From assembly GCF_003672135.1 (NCBI RefSeq), contig NC_039519.1:496001-560000 (forward strand): a DNA stretch of 64,000 nucleotides, given 5' to 3'. The first letter of the stretch is position 1, and the number at the start of each line of letters is the position of its first letter. This document shows positions 11,118 to 23,500 of this stretch, one piece after another. The translations under genes were made by a program, and so were the position numbers. Below the pieces are notes generated by a model. It did not search any database, was not told the DNA's origin, and saw only the letters and a list, made by a program, of their open reading frames with translations. Source of the DNA: Ooceraea biroi (lineage: Eukaryota > Arthropoda > Insecta > Hymenoptera > Formicidae).

Positions 11118-13545
11118 TATATTAAAAAATTATTAAATATTTTAGAAAACTATGCATAAGTATGAATTATGTAATTGTAAAGATGGGATTATATTAGTTA
11201 TAGTAGAATTTAATTGACAACACGTATTAAACGTATTAATTCAGGCAAAGTTTTCTCGCGACATGAGTAAGGGTAGATATAGATACTGATGTAACTAGAT
11301 CAGCGTGCATTGAGGGCACGTAACTCTTTCCCTTTGCCTCGTTTCCACGCTCTTCGAAGTTTCCAAATCCGAATTTTACAGTCATCCTTTTTATGATACA
11401 CTATCGCGATAACATTCAAGGAATTATCTTCAATTGTTTCACAAACGCAATTTGCGTCGCGACAACAATCGACAAATTGATCGCGTGAGACGTTGCGGAG
11501 GCCTAATCAAGTGCGCTAGCATGAAGAAAAAAGGATAGATTTGTATCAAATTGCAATTTCTACAGATCACGTTGATGACTAAATTAGTCGCGTTGACATT
11601 GACTTGTTTGACTTCAATCCGAGTCGCATGTCTATTTCTACCGATGCTAATTGTCGGTATTACGCAGATTCAAGAGAGAGAGAGAAGACGACGAAGAAGA
11701 ATTCTTGATACTTGACGCATTGATGAATAGATATATGTAATTGGCACAGAAACAAAATTAGTCAGAATTTAAAAACTTTGCAATATTATGCAATACATTT
11801 TGCACGGTTCGGGAAAACTTAATGATGATGATAAACAGATTGAGAGAGACATCTTGGCGTACTTTCCGACCAGACAACTTCTATTGAAACATGTTTTTCC
11901 TGTTAAATCGTTTATGCAATTTAATAATAAGTAAGAATTTGCAGAGCAAAAAACTTCATTACGCTATATTATGCAGATGAAAATAAAATTCTATGAGTTC
12001 CGCGAGAATAAACATCTTGCAGAACTTGCAAATTTCATTGTCATCATGTTGACTGTCTCACAAAATTATCATTAAACTTCATTAAATCTTTATTTTCATT
12101 GTGCGCGTTTTCAATAAATCTTTACCGCCACTCAATATTATTTCATGATAAGTACTCATTTTATTAATAATAAATGAATTTTGTTATTAATAGAAACGCA
12201 TTTATCTCTGCAATTTCTGTTTTCACTACATTCGTAAGACAAAATCCATTCACATGAAAAATTACAAACATCACAAAGATAAATTCCAGTAAAATGAACA
12301 ATCGGGCGATCGGACAATTACGTTAGACCAGCATCCCTTTTGCCACGCGTTTCTCTCCTCCGCGCGGGTGGCGGGAAATTCGCTCGCGCGGTTACGCTGC
12401 CTTCCGGTGGAAAAAACGGAGATTAGCCGCGCGACGACGTTGCCTCGCAATATCGTGCCATCTATTTTGTAATAGAAACAACGGAAGAGCCTAATTCCGC
12501 GAGGCTGCCTCGCTCTCGTCCTCCTCGCCATTAGACGTGCAGATACATGCCCGGCGCGCATGATGCCATTCCTATCTACCTATACTTACTTGCCCCAGCT
12601 ACCTACCTACCTAATTATACCGAGTGGTCCACTAGGAGCGATAAGCGATTTACATACCGAACGGCGCGATGGATTTACCGCTCGGCGGTGTGCGACGTCG
12701 ATATACGCGAGTTCCCGGCCGAGCGGCGTGGCGTCGAGCCGAATCGCGTCGCGTTTGCCGTCGACTTTGCTCCATTTTGCTCCTATTTCAGGAAGTCGGT
12801 GAAACGGCTCGCAAATAGTGGCATTGCCGTGCACCGCATTTTCTCTTTCTCTTATTCGCGCTCTTCTTTGCGCTGCACGCGTGCCACGCTCACGGGAATA
12901 GTTGCTCTTTGCACTTTCTGTACAGAACGCGCGCGAAGCTCTTGCGCGACCCTTGTCGCTTCGCCTCCTTCGACTCTTCGCTGACCTGCCTTCGCTACGC
13001 CTGCAATTAATCCGGCGATGAAGATGTCTCAAGAGTGTATTGTATGTATGTTTGAGCGGAATGAATTATTTTAGGATGGCCTTTAATATTGCAAGCTCTT
13101 TGAACGATGATGTCGATTTCTGTTAATTCGATAATGTCGTTTTTTTGATAACAATTGTTAATAATTATTGAGAAGTTGACGTACTTAAAATATAAGGATG
13201 CATTATTTAATACGTATTATTTAATACGTCATATGACATCAAATTTAACTCTAGATTTCATTGTCATATTAATTTGATTTGTATCACCAGAACATCTGCA
13301 TAAATAAAAATAAAACATTTTGTAAAAGCAATGCGAGGTCTTTGTTAACAAGTTTTCGGTCATTTTTAATTGAATTTAAAAAAATGCAACGGCTCACATA
13401 AAATATAAAAATCAGATTTGTTATACTATATTTGCGTGTGATAATATTAATAAATATCTTGAAAAAATACAGTGTGAAGAACGTATTTGCATCACATGCA
13501 GTTGTCCTCTCAATAACAACTCCGACCTGAGGTGCAACAGATATA
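11118..13545. other. Non-coding spacer
   Basis: No supported gene. A CpG-rich stretch at about 12.3-13.0 kb has long overlapping frames on both strands (12547-12984 plus, 12607-13032 minus). Their composition is arginine- and serine-rich, neither frame shows a domain, and such mutual frames are expected of GC-rich sequence. Confidence 0.5.
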
Positions 13546-13714
13546 CAGGGTGTCCCGGGTTTTCCCGTTGTTACTTATCTCATATTTCTTTTCAATGTTG
13601 GTTTATAACTTTGTAATAAAGCATTTCTAAGCAAACTCGATATAAGAATTTTTTCTTATTTCCACTAGTAGAATATGCTCCCGCAGTTTGTCGGTTAAAA
13701 CCCGGGACACCCTG
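13546..13714. mobile_element. 169-bp deletion derivative of the 31-kb element family
   Basis: It starts CAGGGTGTCCCGGGTTTT and ends with the reverse complement of the same terminus, flanked by TA (13544-13545, 13715-13716). From about 13563 onward it matches the 3' part of the DUF4817-type copies at 31-33 kb, including the segment ACTTATCTCATATTTC. The whole 5' end except the outermost terminus has been deleted, leaving a MITE-like remnant that could be mobilised only in trans. Confidence 0.85.
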
Positions 13715-13716
13715 TA

Positions 13717-16700
13717 TATGTACAAGGTATATTGTGTAATATTGCCACGAAAAAATAGTGCGCGACGGTCATTCGTAGATATAAATCTTGATGCGTCGCG
13801 CATAGTTCGCGCTAAATAATTGATAAGTAAATCATTCACTCGGGAAGGTAGGCACAAATGTGCCAAACGATGGGACAGATTTACTGTACGTTCCATTCTT
13901 GGCAGCTTTGGTATATTTCGCTTCGTCCACGATGTGCAGCTTCCACTTCCGCAACTACGAGCACTAAGGACCGGTATGTAACCGCTTCTCATCGCGATCA
14001 TTTATTTACGCGGCCGCGCCACTTAATTCGCATTAATAAACGCCGTAATCTGTATGCGCATGTGTATGCGATAAGCTCGCCACGTGCGGTAGATACCGTA
14101 CTTCCAGCAGAGACATACAGTTTTATGCATTCGTTTAGTTTATAAAATAGGAGAAATCTCTAAAAGTCGATGAATTGATAATTGAACCGTTAACGTGCGG
14201 CCCGTAACGTGCGGATTAAATATATACCTACAGTATATATTTATCTACAGTACAGTCCAGAATCAAACGATCTGTAAAAAATATCTGTATGAATCACATT
14301 TTTAAATGTATTTGATCTTTTTGAAACAATCTCAAGCATCGCATAAATTCGGCGAACATCATTAAATCCTCGCAAATGTAGTTTATTTAAAAATAAAGAA
14401 AATTCATTTTTAGATTAGCAGAAATAGCAGTATAAGAAAGCAATGTAAATAGCTGCTGATATAATTTACAATCTTTCGTCGAGAAGTGGAAATTTGATTT
14501 TATTTTACGAGCGCGAAATATATCGAGCAAAGCCAACAATGACAACAGGACTCTATTTTCAACGATCGTTATTCTTAGAATGGCATAAATTTAATTGCGA
14601 CAGGCGTAGCGACGCACCATGGCAAGCATGTATCGCGTTTGAAATATGACTTGGAAATGCAGTGCAACGACGATTATTTAATTCAATTAATTATTCCTCA
14701 CCGGACAAGAATCCTTCGAAGAAGTGTTATTGAGATATGAGACTATTTTTAACTCAAATGTGTGTGCAGATTTAAGGATTTAAGGATAGAATATTCATTA
14801 ATGAGACCATTTTGTGATGTTAACTATCCAAAAAACTGTGATAATTTTTATTTTCAAATTATAAAGAAACTTAATATTAGGAAGTTTATTACATCGATAT
14901 TTCAATGTTGACAAATCGGATATGTAGGCAACATGTAATATTTATACTTTATTTTTAATATGAAAAGATGGAAAATAAACTGTTAGTTTCTAGGTCGCGA
15001 AGTGTTAAAATTTACATCTTAAATTCACTGCAACAGGCTCTGTACGTGTAATAAATACAGATGATCCAAACTAAAGCATAAAATTTACAGGACTTAGAAG
15101 AAAATGCGGATTTTACGCATGTACATACAAATCTTTCATCGCTCCTTCGCACAGATTTGTCTTTCTTGAAGAAAATAGTAGACTTAGCGAAGTTAATATT
15201 TTTAAAGGAATAATGAATTCGAGCTTGCCCGAGCTGCACGTCCTGGCATTAAATCTTTTTCGTAAATAGATTATAGCGCGAGATAATGAAAAATTTGCCA
15301 AGACGCAAGTTATCACGCTCCTCTCTTAAAACTTCCTTCTTTTGCCAGAACCAGTGTTGGTCCTAGTTTATAATTTGCATGAGTTTTAAAATATATAACC
15401 CATCGTTGCTGCGCGTTGTTTTAAGTACCTACAGCTGTTTATTAAGTTTGCAGGATAGGAAAATTTGTTGCAAATTTATGATAATATATTTGAGAAATAA
15501 GTTAAAATATTTACTCGACGTATATATATGAAGCTGCTGAATTTTATAAAATTTTATAAAAATAACACACTTTGAGAAAATTTGAAATTGGAAACTTTTT
15601 TTCTAAGAAAGAGCCTTTTCTCCCGTCTGCAAGGAATCGTATAATGAGCATATGACAATGCCATTATCACGCGAAGAATATGCGTTGAGATAAGATAATT
15701 CATACGAAATATCACGTGTGATTATAATGATCGTAGACTCGTCTGCTATCTGGAATTTCAGCGAGAAAATGGAAATGTGAATCATCAGGTACACAACGCG
15801 CGCGTATACAATGTACCGTGCTGCAAATAGCGCTTATCATCTTGCAAGAAATGCACATAGGTATGTCGTAAATGCAGCGACGTTTCTTAAAACTTTGCGT
15901 TACACTTGTAACACGTTCTGATTTTCATAAGATTTTGCATATATCGTAAATTGCAATATATTTACGCGTATACATAGTTTAGTACTTGGTTTTTGCTTAA
16001 AGCTAATTTAAAAGTCAACAACGAAATGAATGTTACAGGTCACGATGCAAAAAGGCAGTTGTTAAGATTTATTACACGCATCTGCAATTATGATGCATCT
16101 GAATATGAAAGACTTCAATGTCGTTCGATGTATGAAGCTCGACGCGCTTCTAAATTCCGTTAAGATCTGCATTACCGCATATTTGCGTCGCGACTTCCAA
16201 TAAAATTGTTATCTACGTCATATTTACATCTTGCTGTTAGAGTTGATAATGAAATCGGTATTTTGTGCAACGAGACGCTAAACGCCGCTTTCTGATTACA
16301 GTACTCGCAAAACCGCGCTGATCGATTATAGATCGATTATAGAAAATGGAACGATCAATCTGTACGATTTGTACATTGAGAACTAATTGAAAGAAAACTC
16401 AAATAATCAATCTTGATCCCGGGAGGTGAACGCAAAATCATCGATCGGTTTATGCACGGAATGGACATCTCGCGCAAACCGATGGGTAGATTCCGGAAGT
16501 GCACGCACACCTATGTTTAGCCGCAACGGCTGATTTACGTCGGCGCGGGCGTTTTTTTCTCGCGGCGCGGTATCGCGCGAGTGCGCGGCGCGTACGGTAC
16601 GCTGAACTCGGCATTCGCGCGACGACTGTGAGCGGCGATTCGGTGTAGTGGCTCATTCCCGTTGATAAATTCGCGTTTGCGTGTCTCTGAATGCGCCATT

Positions 16701-16912
16701 GATGAGAGGTAGAAGTGGTCAACGCCGGCCAAGAACCTGGTCCCGGCCTCGCGCGCGGACATCAGTATTAATAGTTATGAATCTAGAATAGAACGCACCA
16801 GGCTGGTTATGCAGATACGCGACTTGGTCTTTGCATCTGCTTGCGCGCGCGCTTTTATAGTCGAAAGATACGGATGCAAATATGGCGAGTGTACGAGATC
16901 GAAAGAGTCCCT
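13717..16912. other. Non-coding spacer
   Basis: AT-rich with CpG-rich islands near 16.5-16.75 kb. No open frame exceeds about 95 codons and none has a recognisable domain. No further repeats were noticed. Confidence 0.5.
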
Positions 16913-17094
16913 TGTAAGAGGCGAAAAATAACTAGGAGACTGCCTTAGATTTGAACTCGAATTCTCCGAGATCCCTGGTTCACACGCCTAGGTCTTAGGC
17001 TGTACGGCCAATACTCCTACTGTTGTGATCAATTTGTTTTCATTCCGATCCTCTATACGACCTGTCAGTCTCGACTATCTTTCCAGATCTTACA
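16913..17094. repeat. LTR copy 1
   Basis: 182-bp repeat starting TGTAAGAGG and ending CTTACA. It differs from copies 2 and 3 at a few bases, for example CGAATTCTCCGAG where they have CGAACTCTCCGGG, so it is the most diverged of the three. Confidence 0.85.
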
Positions 17095-17157
17095 GCTCGG
17101 CCAGCCTGACATTACATTCGTCCCCAAATGTCTCCAAATCGTCGGTTCACTCCACTT

Positions 17158-17322
17158 GAGTCCCTCCCAACCTCCATGTTGGTTCACTCTTCTGAGTCCC
17201 TCCCAACCTCCATGTTGGTGCACTCCTCTGAGTCCTTCCCAATCTCCATGTTGGTTCACTCCTCTGAGTCATTCCCAATCTCCATGTTGGTTCACTCCTC
17301 TGAGTCCGTCCCGACCTCCATG
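17158..17322. repeat. 36-bp minisatellite in first internal region
   Basis: About four to five imperfect copies of a 36-bp unit built around CTCCATGTTGGTTCACTC and GAGTCC. The period is a multiple of three, so the frame stays open as a 12-residue repeat, but the peptide resembles no known protein. The second internal region (about 17676-17775) keeps only about three copies, which accounts for 72 bp of the length difference between the internal regions; a 31-bp duplication near 17375-17411 explains the rest. Confidence 0.85.
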
Positions 17323-17431
17323 TTCAGGCTTCACTACCGGCCAGCTGCTTCTCAACTCCCTCCTCTTCGAGGGGTAGCGGATGAATCTCAACTGTCTTCG
17401 AGGGGTAGCGGATTTTATCCCACTTCTGAAT

Positions 17432-17613
17432 TGTAAGAGGCGAAAAATAACTAGGAGACTGCCTTAGATTTGAACTCGAACTCTCCGGGATCCCTGGTTC
17501 ACACGCCTAGGTCTTAGGCTGTACGGCCAATACTCCTACTGTTGTGATCAATTTGTTTTCATTCCGATCCTCTATACGACCTGTCAGTCTCGACTATCTT
17601 TCCAGATCTTACA
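17432..17613. repeat. LTR copy 2
   Basis: Central 182-bp repeat shared by the two tandem element units, nearly identical to copy 3. Confidence 0.85.
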
Positions 17614-17847
17614 GCTCGGCCAGCCTGACATTACAGTCGTGCCCAAATGTCTCCAAATCGTCGGTTCACTCCACTTGAGTCCCTCCCAACCTCCATGTTG
17701 GTTCACTTTTCTGAGTCCCTCCCAACCTCCATGTTGGTGCACTCCTCTGAGTCCTTCCCAATCTCCATGTTCAGGCTTCACTACCGGCCAGCTGCTTCTC
17801 AACTCCCTCCTCTCCGAGGGGTAGCGGATTTTATCCCACTTCTGAAT

Positions 17848-18029
17848 TGTAAGAGGCGAAAAATAACTAGGAGACTGCCTTAGATTTGAACTCGAACTCT
17901 CCGGGATCCCTGGTTCACACGCCTAGGTCTTAGGCTGTACGGCCAATACTCCTACTGTTGTGATCAACTTGTTTTCATTCCGATCCTCTATACGACCTGT
18001 CAGTCTCGACTATCTTTCCAGATCTTACA
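17848..18029. repeat. LTR copy 3
   Basis: Last 182-bp repeat, ending CTTACA immediately before CCCT. It differs from copy 2 at single bases such as GATCAACTTG versus GATCAATTTG. Confidence 0.85.
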
Positions 18030-18033
18030 CCCT

Positions 18034-19965
18034 GCAGATCGGGATTCCTGATCAGTGAATCGCACAGTTGGCGCGACTTGCGCGGGAAAGAAAGGTCGTG
18101 CCACGCGCCCCCGATAAAGTCGATGAAAAAGAGCTTCCCGAAAAATCGCACATCCTAAAATCTCTCCGTGCAACCCGCTGAGAATGCCATTAGGGTTAAC
18201 GATCCCGATGCACGGACGCCAAGCGGGATGGAGCGTGTGAAAAGTTCGCGCGACAGGCGCGATAACGGTCCGGTGAGTTGGCGAAGTCGCGAATTATCGA
18301 GGGATACATGTTTCTGAATATTTTTTATGAAATAAAGAAAACATAACGATCGTGATAGATATTCGCGAACGGGGAGAAGAAGAGGTGATCTTTCAAAATG
18401 ATTTAAAATTATGAATAATTTTGTTAGTGTCACATATCTTAATTTTGGATCTTACTGAATTAACCAGAATTTATGTTCGGTTAAGTTTAAATATGATCTA
18501 TGAATCATATAAATCGTATAAATGAAGATTAGTCTACTTAAAGGATAACTGACCAAGTTTCAGTAAATTAATTATGCTGTACATAAAATCTACAGAGTTT
18601 TATTGGCTGTTTCTCAAGGCACTCGAAGCAAAGTTTAATTAAAGATGTGAAAGATGCTTTAGCCGGTCATTTGTTCGTTTTATGGTGTCATCTGCCCTGT
18701 TTGCCTTCCGGTATATTTATAGTATAGTCTCTTTAGCACGCGTATCCACGAGAGTTAGGGAGAACATTAGATAGACACATTTCTCCGTCCAACTATCTTA
18801 AATGTTTTAATTCTCGACGCGTTTTCTCTTGCTCCTTTGCTACATCATCGAAAATGTGCATTAATAAAGGGATACGCCTTTTGCAATATGTGAACATTGT
18901 ACCGGCTGCGATTATATTCCATATATCAATTACTTCTATGAAAAATTAAACATTCCTCCAGCATATAGATAAATTTTGATATTTACGAGTCTTTGTCTTT
19001 CCTACAAGACTTTCGCACCTCGAGTGTGGTGAAAATCATAGGAATCTCCAAAGCTTACAATCGAAACGTTTCGCAGATGAATCTCGACGTATTATCGCAC
19101 GTTAGTGCTGCGTATCGAGCCTCGCGTATTTATCGCGCGAAGCAAACGCGGAGACGTGCAATCGTTAGCGTTGTTGTCCGCCTTTGACGACGCATCGTTA
19201 TGTGGAGGTCTCGTAATGAAGAGCGCCAAGTATAATAATGATGGCTAGGATTTCGCACAGGTCCGGCGAACCGCGAACACGTGAAGTGCTGTCGCGAGAT
19301 CGGCTGAATGTATGCAGGGTGAGTGGATGATCGGAGAACGGGGTGCTTACTAGGCGGCCGCGATTGTAATTATTTTTCCCCAATGACTCATCCTTCTCTC
19401 TCTCTCTTTTTCTCGTTCTTTCTCTATCTCTCTATCTCTTTCTCACTCTCCGGTGTCGATCATCTCGTAACTGAGCCGCAGATGAATCGGCGTCGAGTGT
19501 CGTCCCCTCATCAGACCGGCTTCGCGTGCACGTTGAAACGACGAGGCAAAGTCAAGCGCTACCGGACCGTATTGAAACAGGAGATTCTCCAGCGTGGATC
19601 CGATATCGGTACGGCGATGTGACCGGAATCGATCATACGAGCAGCCGAGTGTGCTGTCTCGGAGCTGCAGTGTTCAAGTATTTAGATTAATGCAGCTATC
19701 TTATTTAACGAGATACGGGGGTGCTGCTAAAAGCGCTCGCGGCATACATCGCGTGTAAATATGGATGTGAATACGAGATGAGTATCTATGAATAACCGTT
19801 GATACATATTTGTCAAGACGGTTTTTTAAATAATTATAGAAAAGACATTTTTTCCGTACAAAGCTTTTTGCCGTAGCGTTACGACAGAAATATTCGGAGT
19901 ATATTTGTTACATACAGAACGCACCTATCATATCTTTCTAATTTTGCGAATTTACGTGCTATATA
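18034..19965. other. Non-coding spacer
   Basis: No supported gene. A CT-rich low-complexity tract lies at about 19391-19449. A plus-strand frame at 19323-19622 (99 codons) crosses that tract and ends in a basic segment; it matches no family I recognise. Confidence 0.5.
19391..19449 (+). repeat. CT-rich microsatellite
   Basis: Interrupted CTCT/TTTCTC tract of about 60 bp, low complexity. Confidence 0.8.
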
Positions 19966-20542
19966 CAGGGTGGCCCATTTTAATTTATACAGTCGATTTT
20001 TTAAAAAACTAAAAGAGATACGAAAAAATGTTTCAGACAGACATGTCACGATTTCGAGGGGGACATAAGATGATACCATTGGTTTGACCTTGAATAGTCG
20101 TTTGAAGGTCACGCGAAGATCACCTTCAATTTCTTAAATTGAAACCCCAACTTTTTTATTGCAGATTCTTATTCTCCATCGAAAAGTAACTTTTGTCTGA
20201 AACATTTTTCCGAAAAATGTCATCTTATGTCCTTAAAATGTCCTCAAAACTCATCTTGAAGATCATTTTAAGGACATAAGATGACATTTTTCGGAAAAAT
20301 GTTTCAGACAAAAGTTACTTACTTTTCGATGGAGAATAAGAATCTGCAATAAAAAAGTTGGGGTTTCAATTTAAGAAATTGAAGGTGATCTTCGCGTGAC
20401 CTTCAAACGACTATTCAAGGTCAAACCAATGGTATCATCTTATGTCCCCCTCGAAATCGTGACATGTCTGTCTGAAACATTTTTTCGTATCTCTTTTAGT
20501 TTTTTAAAAAATCGACTGTATAAATTAAAATGGGCCACCCTG
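19966..20542. mobile_element. 577-bp near-perfect palindromic MITE
   Basis: It starts CAGGGTGGCCCATTTTAATT and ends with the reverse complement, flanked by TA on both sides. The left arm (19966-20240) and right arm (20264-20542) are reverse complements except for a 4-nt insertion (ACTT) in the right arm, and are separated by a 23-nt loop. No coding sequence remains. The terminal CAGGGTG places it with TA-inserting mariner-like elements, but its body is unrelated to the other elements here. The open frames on it are mirror images of each other and are not genes. Confidence 0.9.
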
Positions 20543-20544
20543 TA

Positions 20545-23500
20545 TATTTCTAGGAAAATGCCGACGGTATTTTATTGTCGATGCAATAAATACGAAAACA
20601 CAGAATACCGAATAGTTTGCTGATTGCTTTTATATCGAGCATAATTATGAAATACTCCCCCGCCGCTATTATCCTTATTTTGTTAATTTGATTATCGAAT
20701 ATTCTCCGACGCAATAGGCAGCATTCTGCTTGCTAAATTACTGGAAATTCCGCACGGTATTAATTGTTTTCGCGATTGCCGTGTTTTCTCATAAAATGGC
20801 ACGAAAGTATGCGTTATGTAAATGATTGAAAATGATGCGCGAAATATACGCGATTGAACTGCGCAAACCTTTTCGTGATGATTTTTATTCCACGGCAACT
20901 GAAATGCTGAAGGGAAAAACAATCGACGAGGGAATGGCTAGTGATTTTAAAAGCTCGACATGTCGCAAATGATCATCTGTCAGCATTTATGCATCAACGT
21001 TTGAAAACAGAGTGACACACTTTCGAAGAACTCTCTAAAAGAAAAGCTTGTATTATTCATGCTACTCAACGACATCGTAATATCGTCTCACGATCGCAAA
21101 TTGTTTATTCCCGTTTTGTTCCTACTGCGGGATAATTATATGCGGAATAATTAAAACGGCAAGTACACGGATGCAGGGGTTCTCAGACGTTCGAACTTTA
21201 TCGTTGATCTGCCCAGCGAATTATCGAGATCGGTGAAAACTCGGCACGGGCTGCAATTTACATTCGCAGTGTAGCAATGTTAATATTTATGCCCGATAAT
21301 ATCACCGTGCTGTTTCGCGACAAGTATCGCGCGCACTCGCAGAAGCCGCTTGCGGCGTTCCATTAGTTGCCAGAGCGAGCGAGTTACGATGACGCTGGCA
21401 GAGCAGGGTATCAGGCGACCTGAGGAGCTCTGCCCGATTCGGGTTTATCACTGGTTGCTTCGTTATTTACCGGATTACCGGCCAATTAACTCGCGGCGAG
21501 GTGTAAACCCGAGGTGGAAAATCGATCGACTGAATTGCCGGACGTTCGAGCGCGGGACCACGTGTAAAACAACGCCGGAGATGGTAATCTTGGGTTGCCG
21601 CAACGTCTCTGAAGACAGTCAGAGGGAGATAGAAAGAGAAAGAAGGAGAGATCGTTCTTGATCGTTTTTACCCGATATCCCGTTGCAACGAGCCGAGAGG
21701 ACCAGTCGACAGCCACCGCGAGCAGGCGAACAGATACGACAAAGAGTTCCGCTACCTTTACGATTCGATCCTAGAAGTTCCACTTCCCGCTTTTACTATC
21801 GGGTTCAGGAAAGTCCGGTTTTAACGGAAAGAAAGTGAGATGACGAGCGTGTAAAAATATATCATCATATCAAAGATTTTCGTATATTGCACTCTCCCTT
21901 TTGCAAAATGTACGATATAAATGACATTCAAGAGAGATGATGCTAAAACGAAATGCTAATAATTTTTTTAAATGGAAATAAGGAAAAGATTACTATTAAT
22001 CATTTATTTCTAATGAGATGATAATAGGCTGTCGTATTTTTTTCTCTAAATATTATGATATGCAAGATAGTTAATTCTACATAAGAGAGATCGCGGTTAA
22101 ATAGAATAAATCAACTATTTGACACCGCTATTATCATTCTTATAAAATATCAATAATTAGCTACAGATGAAGATATGAATGAGACGGTTTAATTGTATTT
22201 CGGTTTTAATCCGTTGAACATGAATGATCTATCATTGTTTGTAGTTAGTACTCTAATATTGAGAACGCAAGAGACTTATATCATAATAAGAAATGCCCGG
22301 AATGTGATATAAATCGTATTGTAAAATTCTGGCAGACGATTATAAAAATATACTGATTATCATTTTTCTACCGAGAGGAATATAATGAGTGGACTGCTTG
22401 TTCAAAGAGAGACAATTACCTCGTAAGGACATGATTACGTAATCATCATCGCGATTATCCATGAGTACGTCTGCGAACCACTGAGCAGAGCGCGACCAGT
22501 CGTCATAGGTGTTAAATATTAAACGCGGTCGCAGGAGGGGTAGACGCGCGCTCTTTAGAAATCTCGCCAGACATTGTCACGCTCTCATTTAGGACGTGAT
22601 ATTTAACGAAGCTGTGTCAGAATATGCGACGGCGTGTTACGGAAATATTACATGTAATATTTGATCACTCATTACTGTCTCTCTACGAATCAGGTATTTT
22701 TATTACTCGAAATAATCTGATATGGTTTGATGCTTCCGGACGTGAAATATTGAAAGGCTACGTTGCATTCTCATCTACCGCAGGAGACGCTTCGATAAAT
22801 ATGCAACGCCACGTACGCCATATTCCCGTTTCGCAGTTTTATTTGTATCGTATGAAATTTATCTCTGATGCCTCTTTACTTTTAAAATTATCGCTTCATA
22901 TTATACTTGTAGAACTTGCAAGTATGTTGTTTATAACCCGCGATAACTTTTATTATTTTATGCAATTATGCTAATTTCATTATTTTGCTAAAACTTTCAA
23001 TATTTCGCAATTCGCGGCATGTTGCACAGTTGTATTATGTTTTTTCGTGAGACGAAAGTACTCCAAGGACTTTTACGTACGCCAAAACTTTGAGAGGAGG
23101 CGAATACGAATTAGGATAAATCGTTATAAAGGCATCATCTCAGATATATACACCTAAATAAAGTTTATTGAGCAATTTTCATTGCGTTATGCATTACCGT
23201 GCCACGACCCTCGTAAAAGGGTGGCCGGTATCGAGCGCTGTAACTGGCTCCTCATTGTAATATTTCATCGTGTTAAAATTTCGAAGTTAATTAAGGAAAG
23301 CAGTTTGACGACGTTTAGGACGTTGTAAGCGAACGTAACGCGAAATGTAATAAGACGCGCGGCATGGAGAACACGGTAAACAGGGGAAATAAGTGGCCCG
23401 CGCTCATTTTCCAGACTTTTACGAGTTTAAAACTTTCTTCTTTTCTTCCGCGCCGATGTTTCGTAAACAATTACGCCGACGAGCTCAAGCATTTACTGCG

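Larger units (their letters stand above)
16913..18029. mobile_element. TRIM-like element with three LTRs
   Basis: Three direct repeats of exactly 182 bp (16913-17094, 17432-17613, 17848-18029) begin TGTAAGAGGCG and end AGATCTTACA, the TG...CA form of LTRs with inverted TGTAAGA/TCTTACA tips. They enclose two short internal regions (17095-17431 and 17614-17847). The four bases CCCT occur directly on both sides of the whole structure (16909-16912, 18030-18033), a plausible target-site duplication. There is no gag or pol coding. This fits a terminal-repeat retrotransposon in miniature carrying an extra LTR-internal unit, as left by recombination between LTRs. No convincing tRNA primer site or polypurine tract was found, so orientation is open. 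Confidence 0.75.

Noticed and set aside
12547..13032. Overlapping 145- and 141-codon frames
   Set aside because: Same CpG-rich DNA read on both strands, no domain, no convincing splice or start context.
16963..17000. tRNA B-box-like GGTTCACACGCC in the 182-bp repeat
   Set aside because: No matching A box at the right distance and no cloverleaf; the TG...CA boundaries fit an LTR better than a SINE.
20396..20623. 75-codon frame identical to a minus-strand frame at 19879-20112
   Set aside because: Mirror images produced by the palindrome, not two genes.
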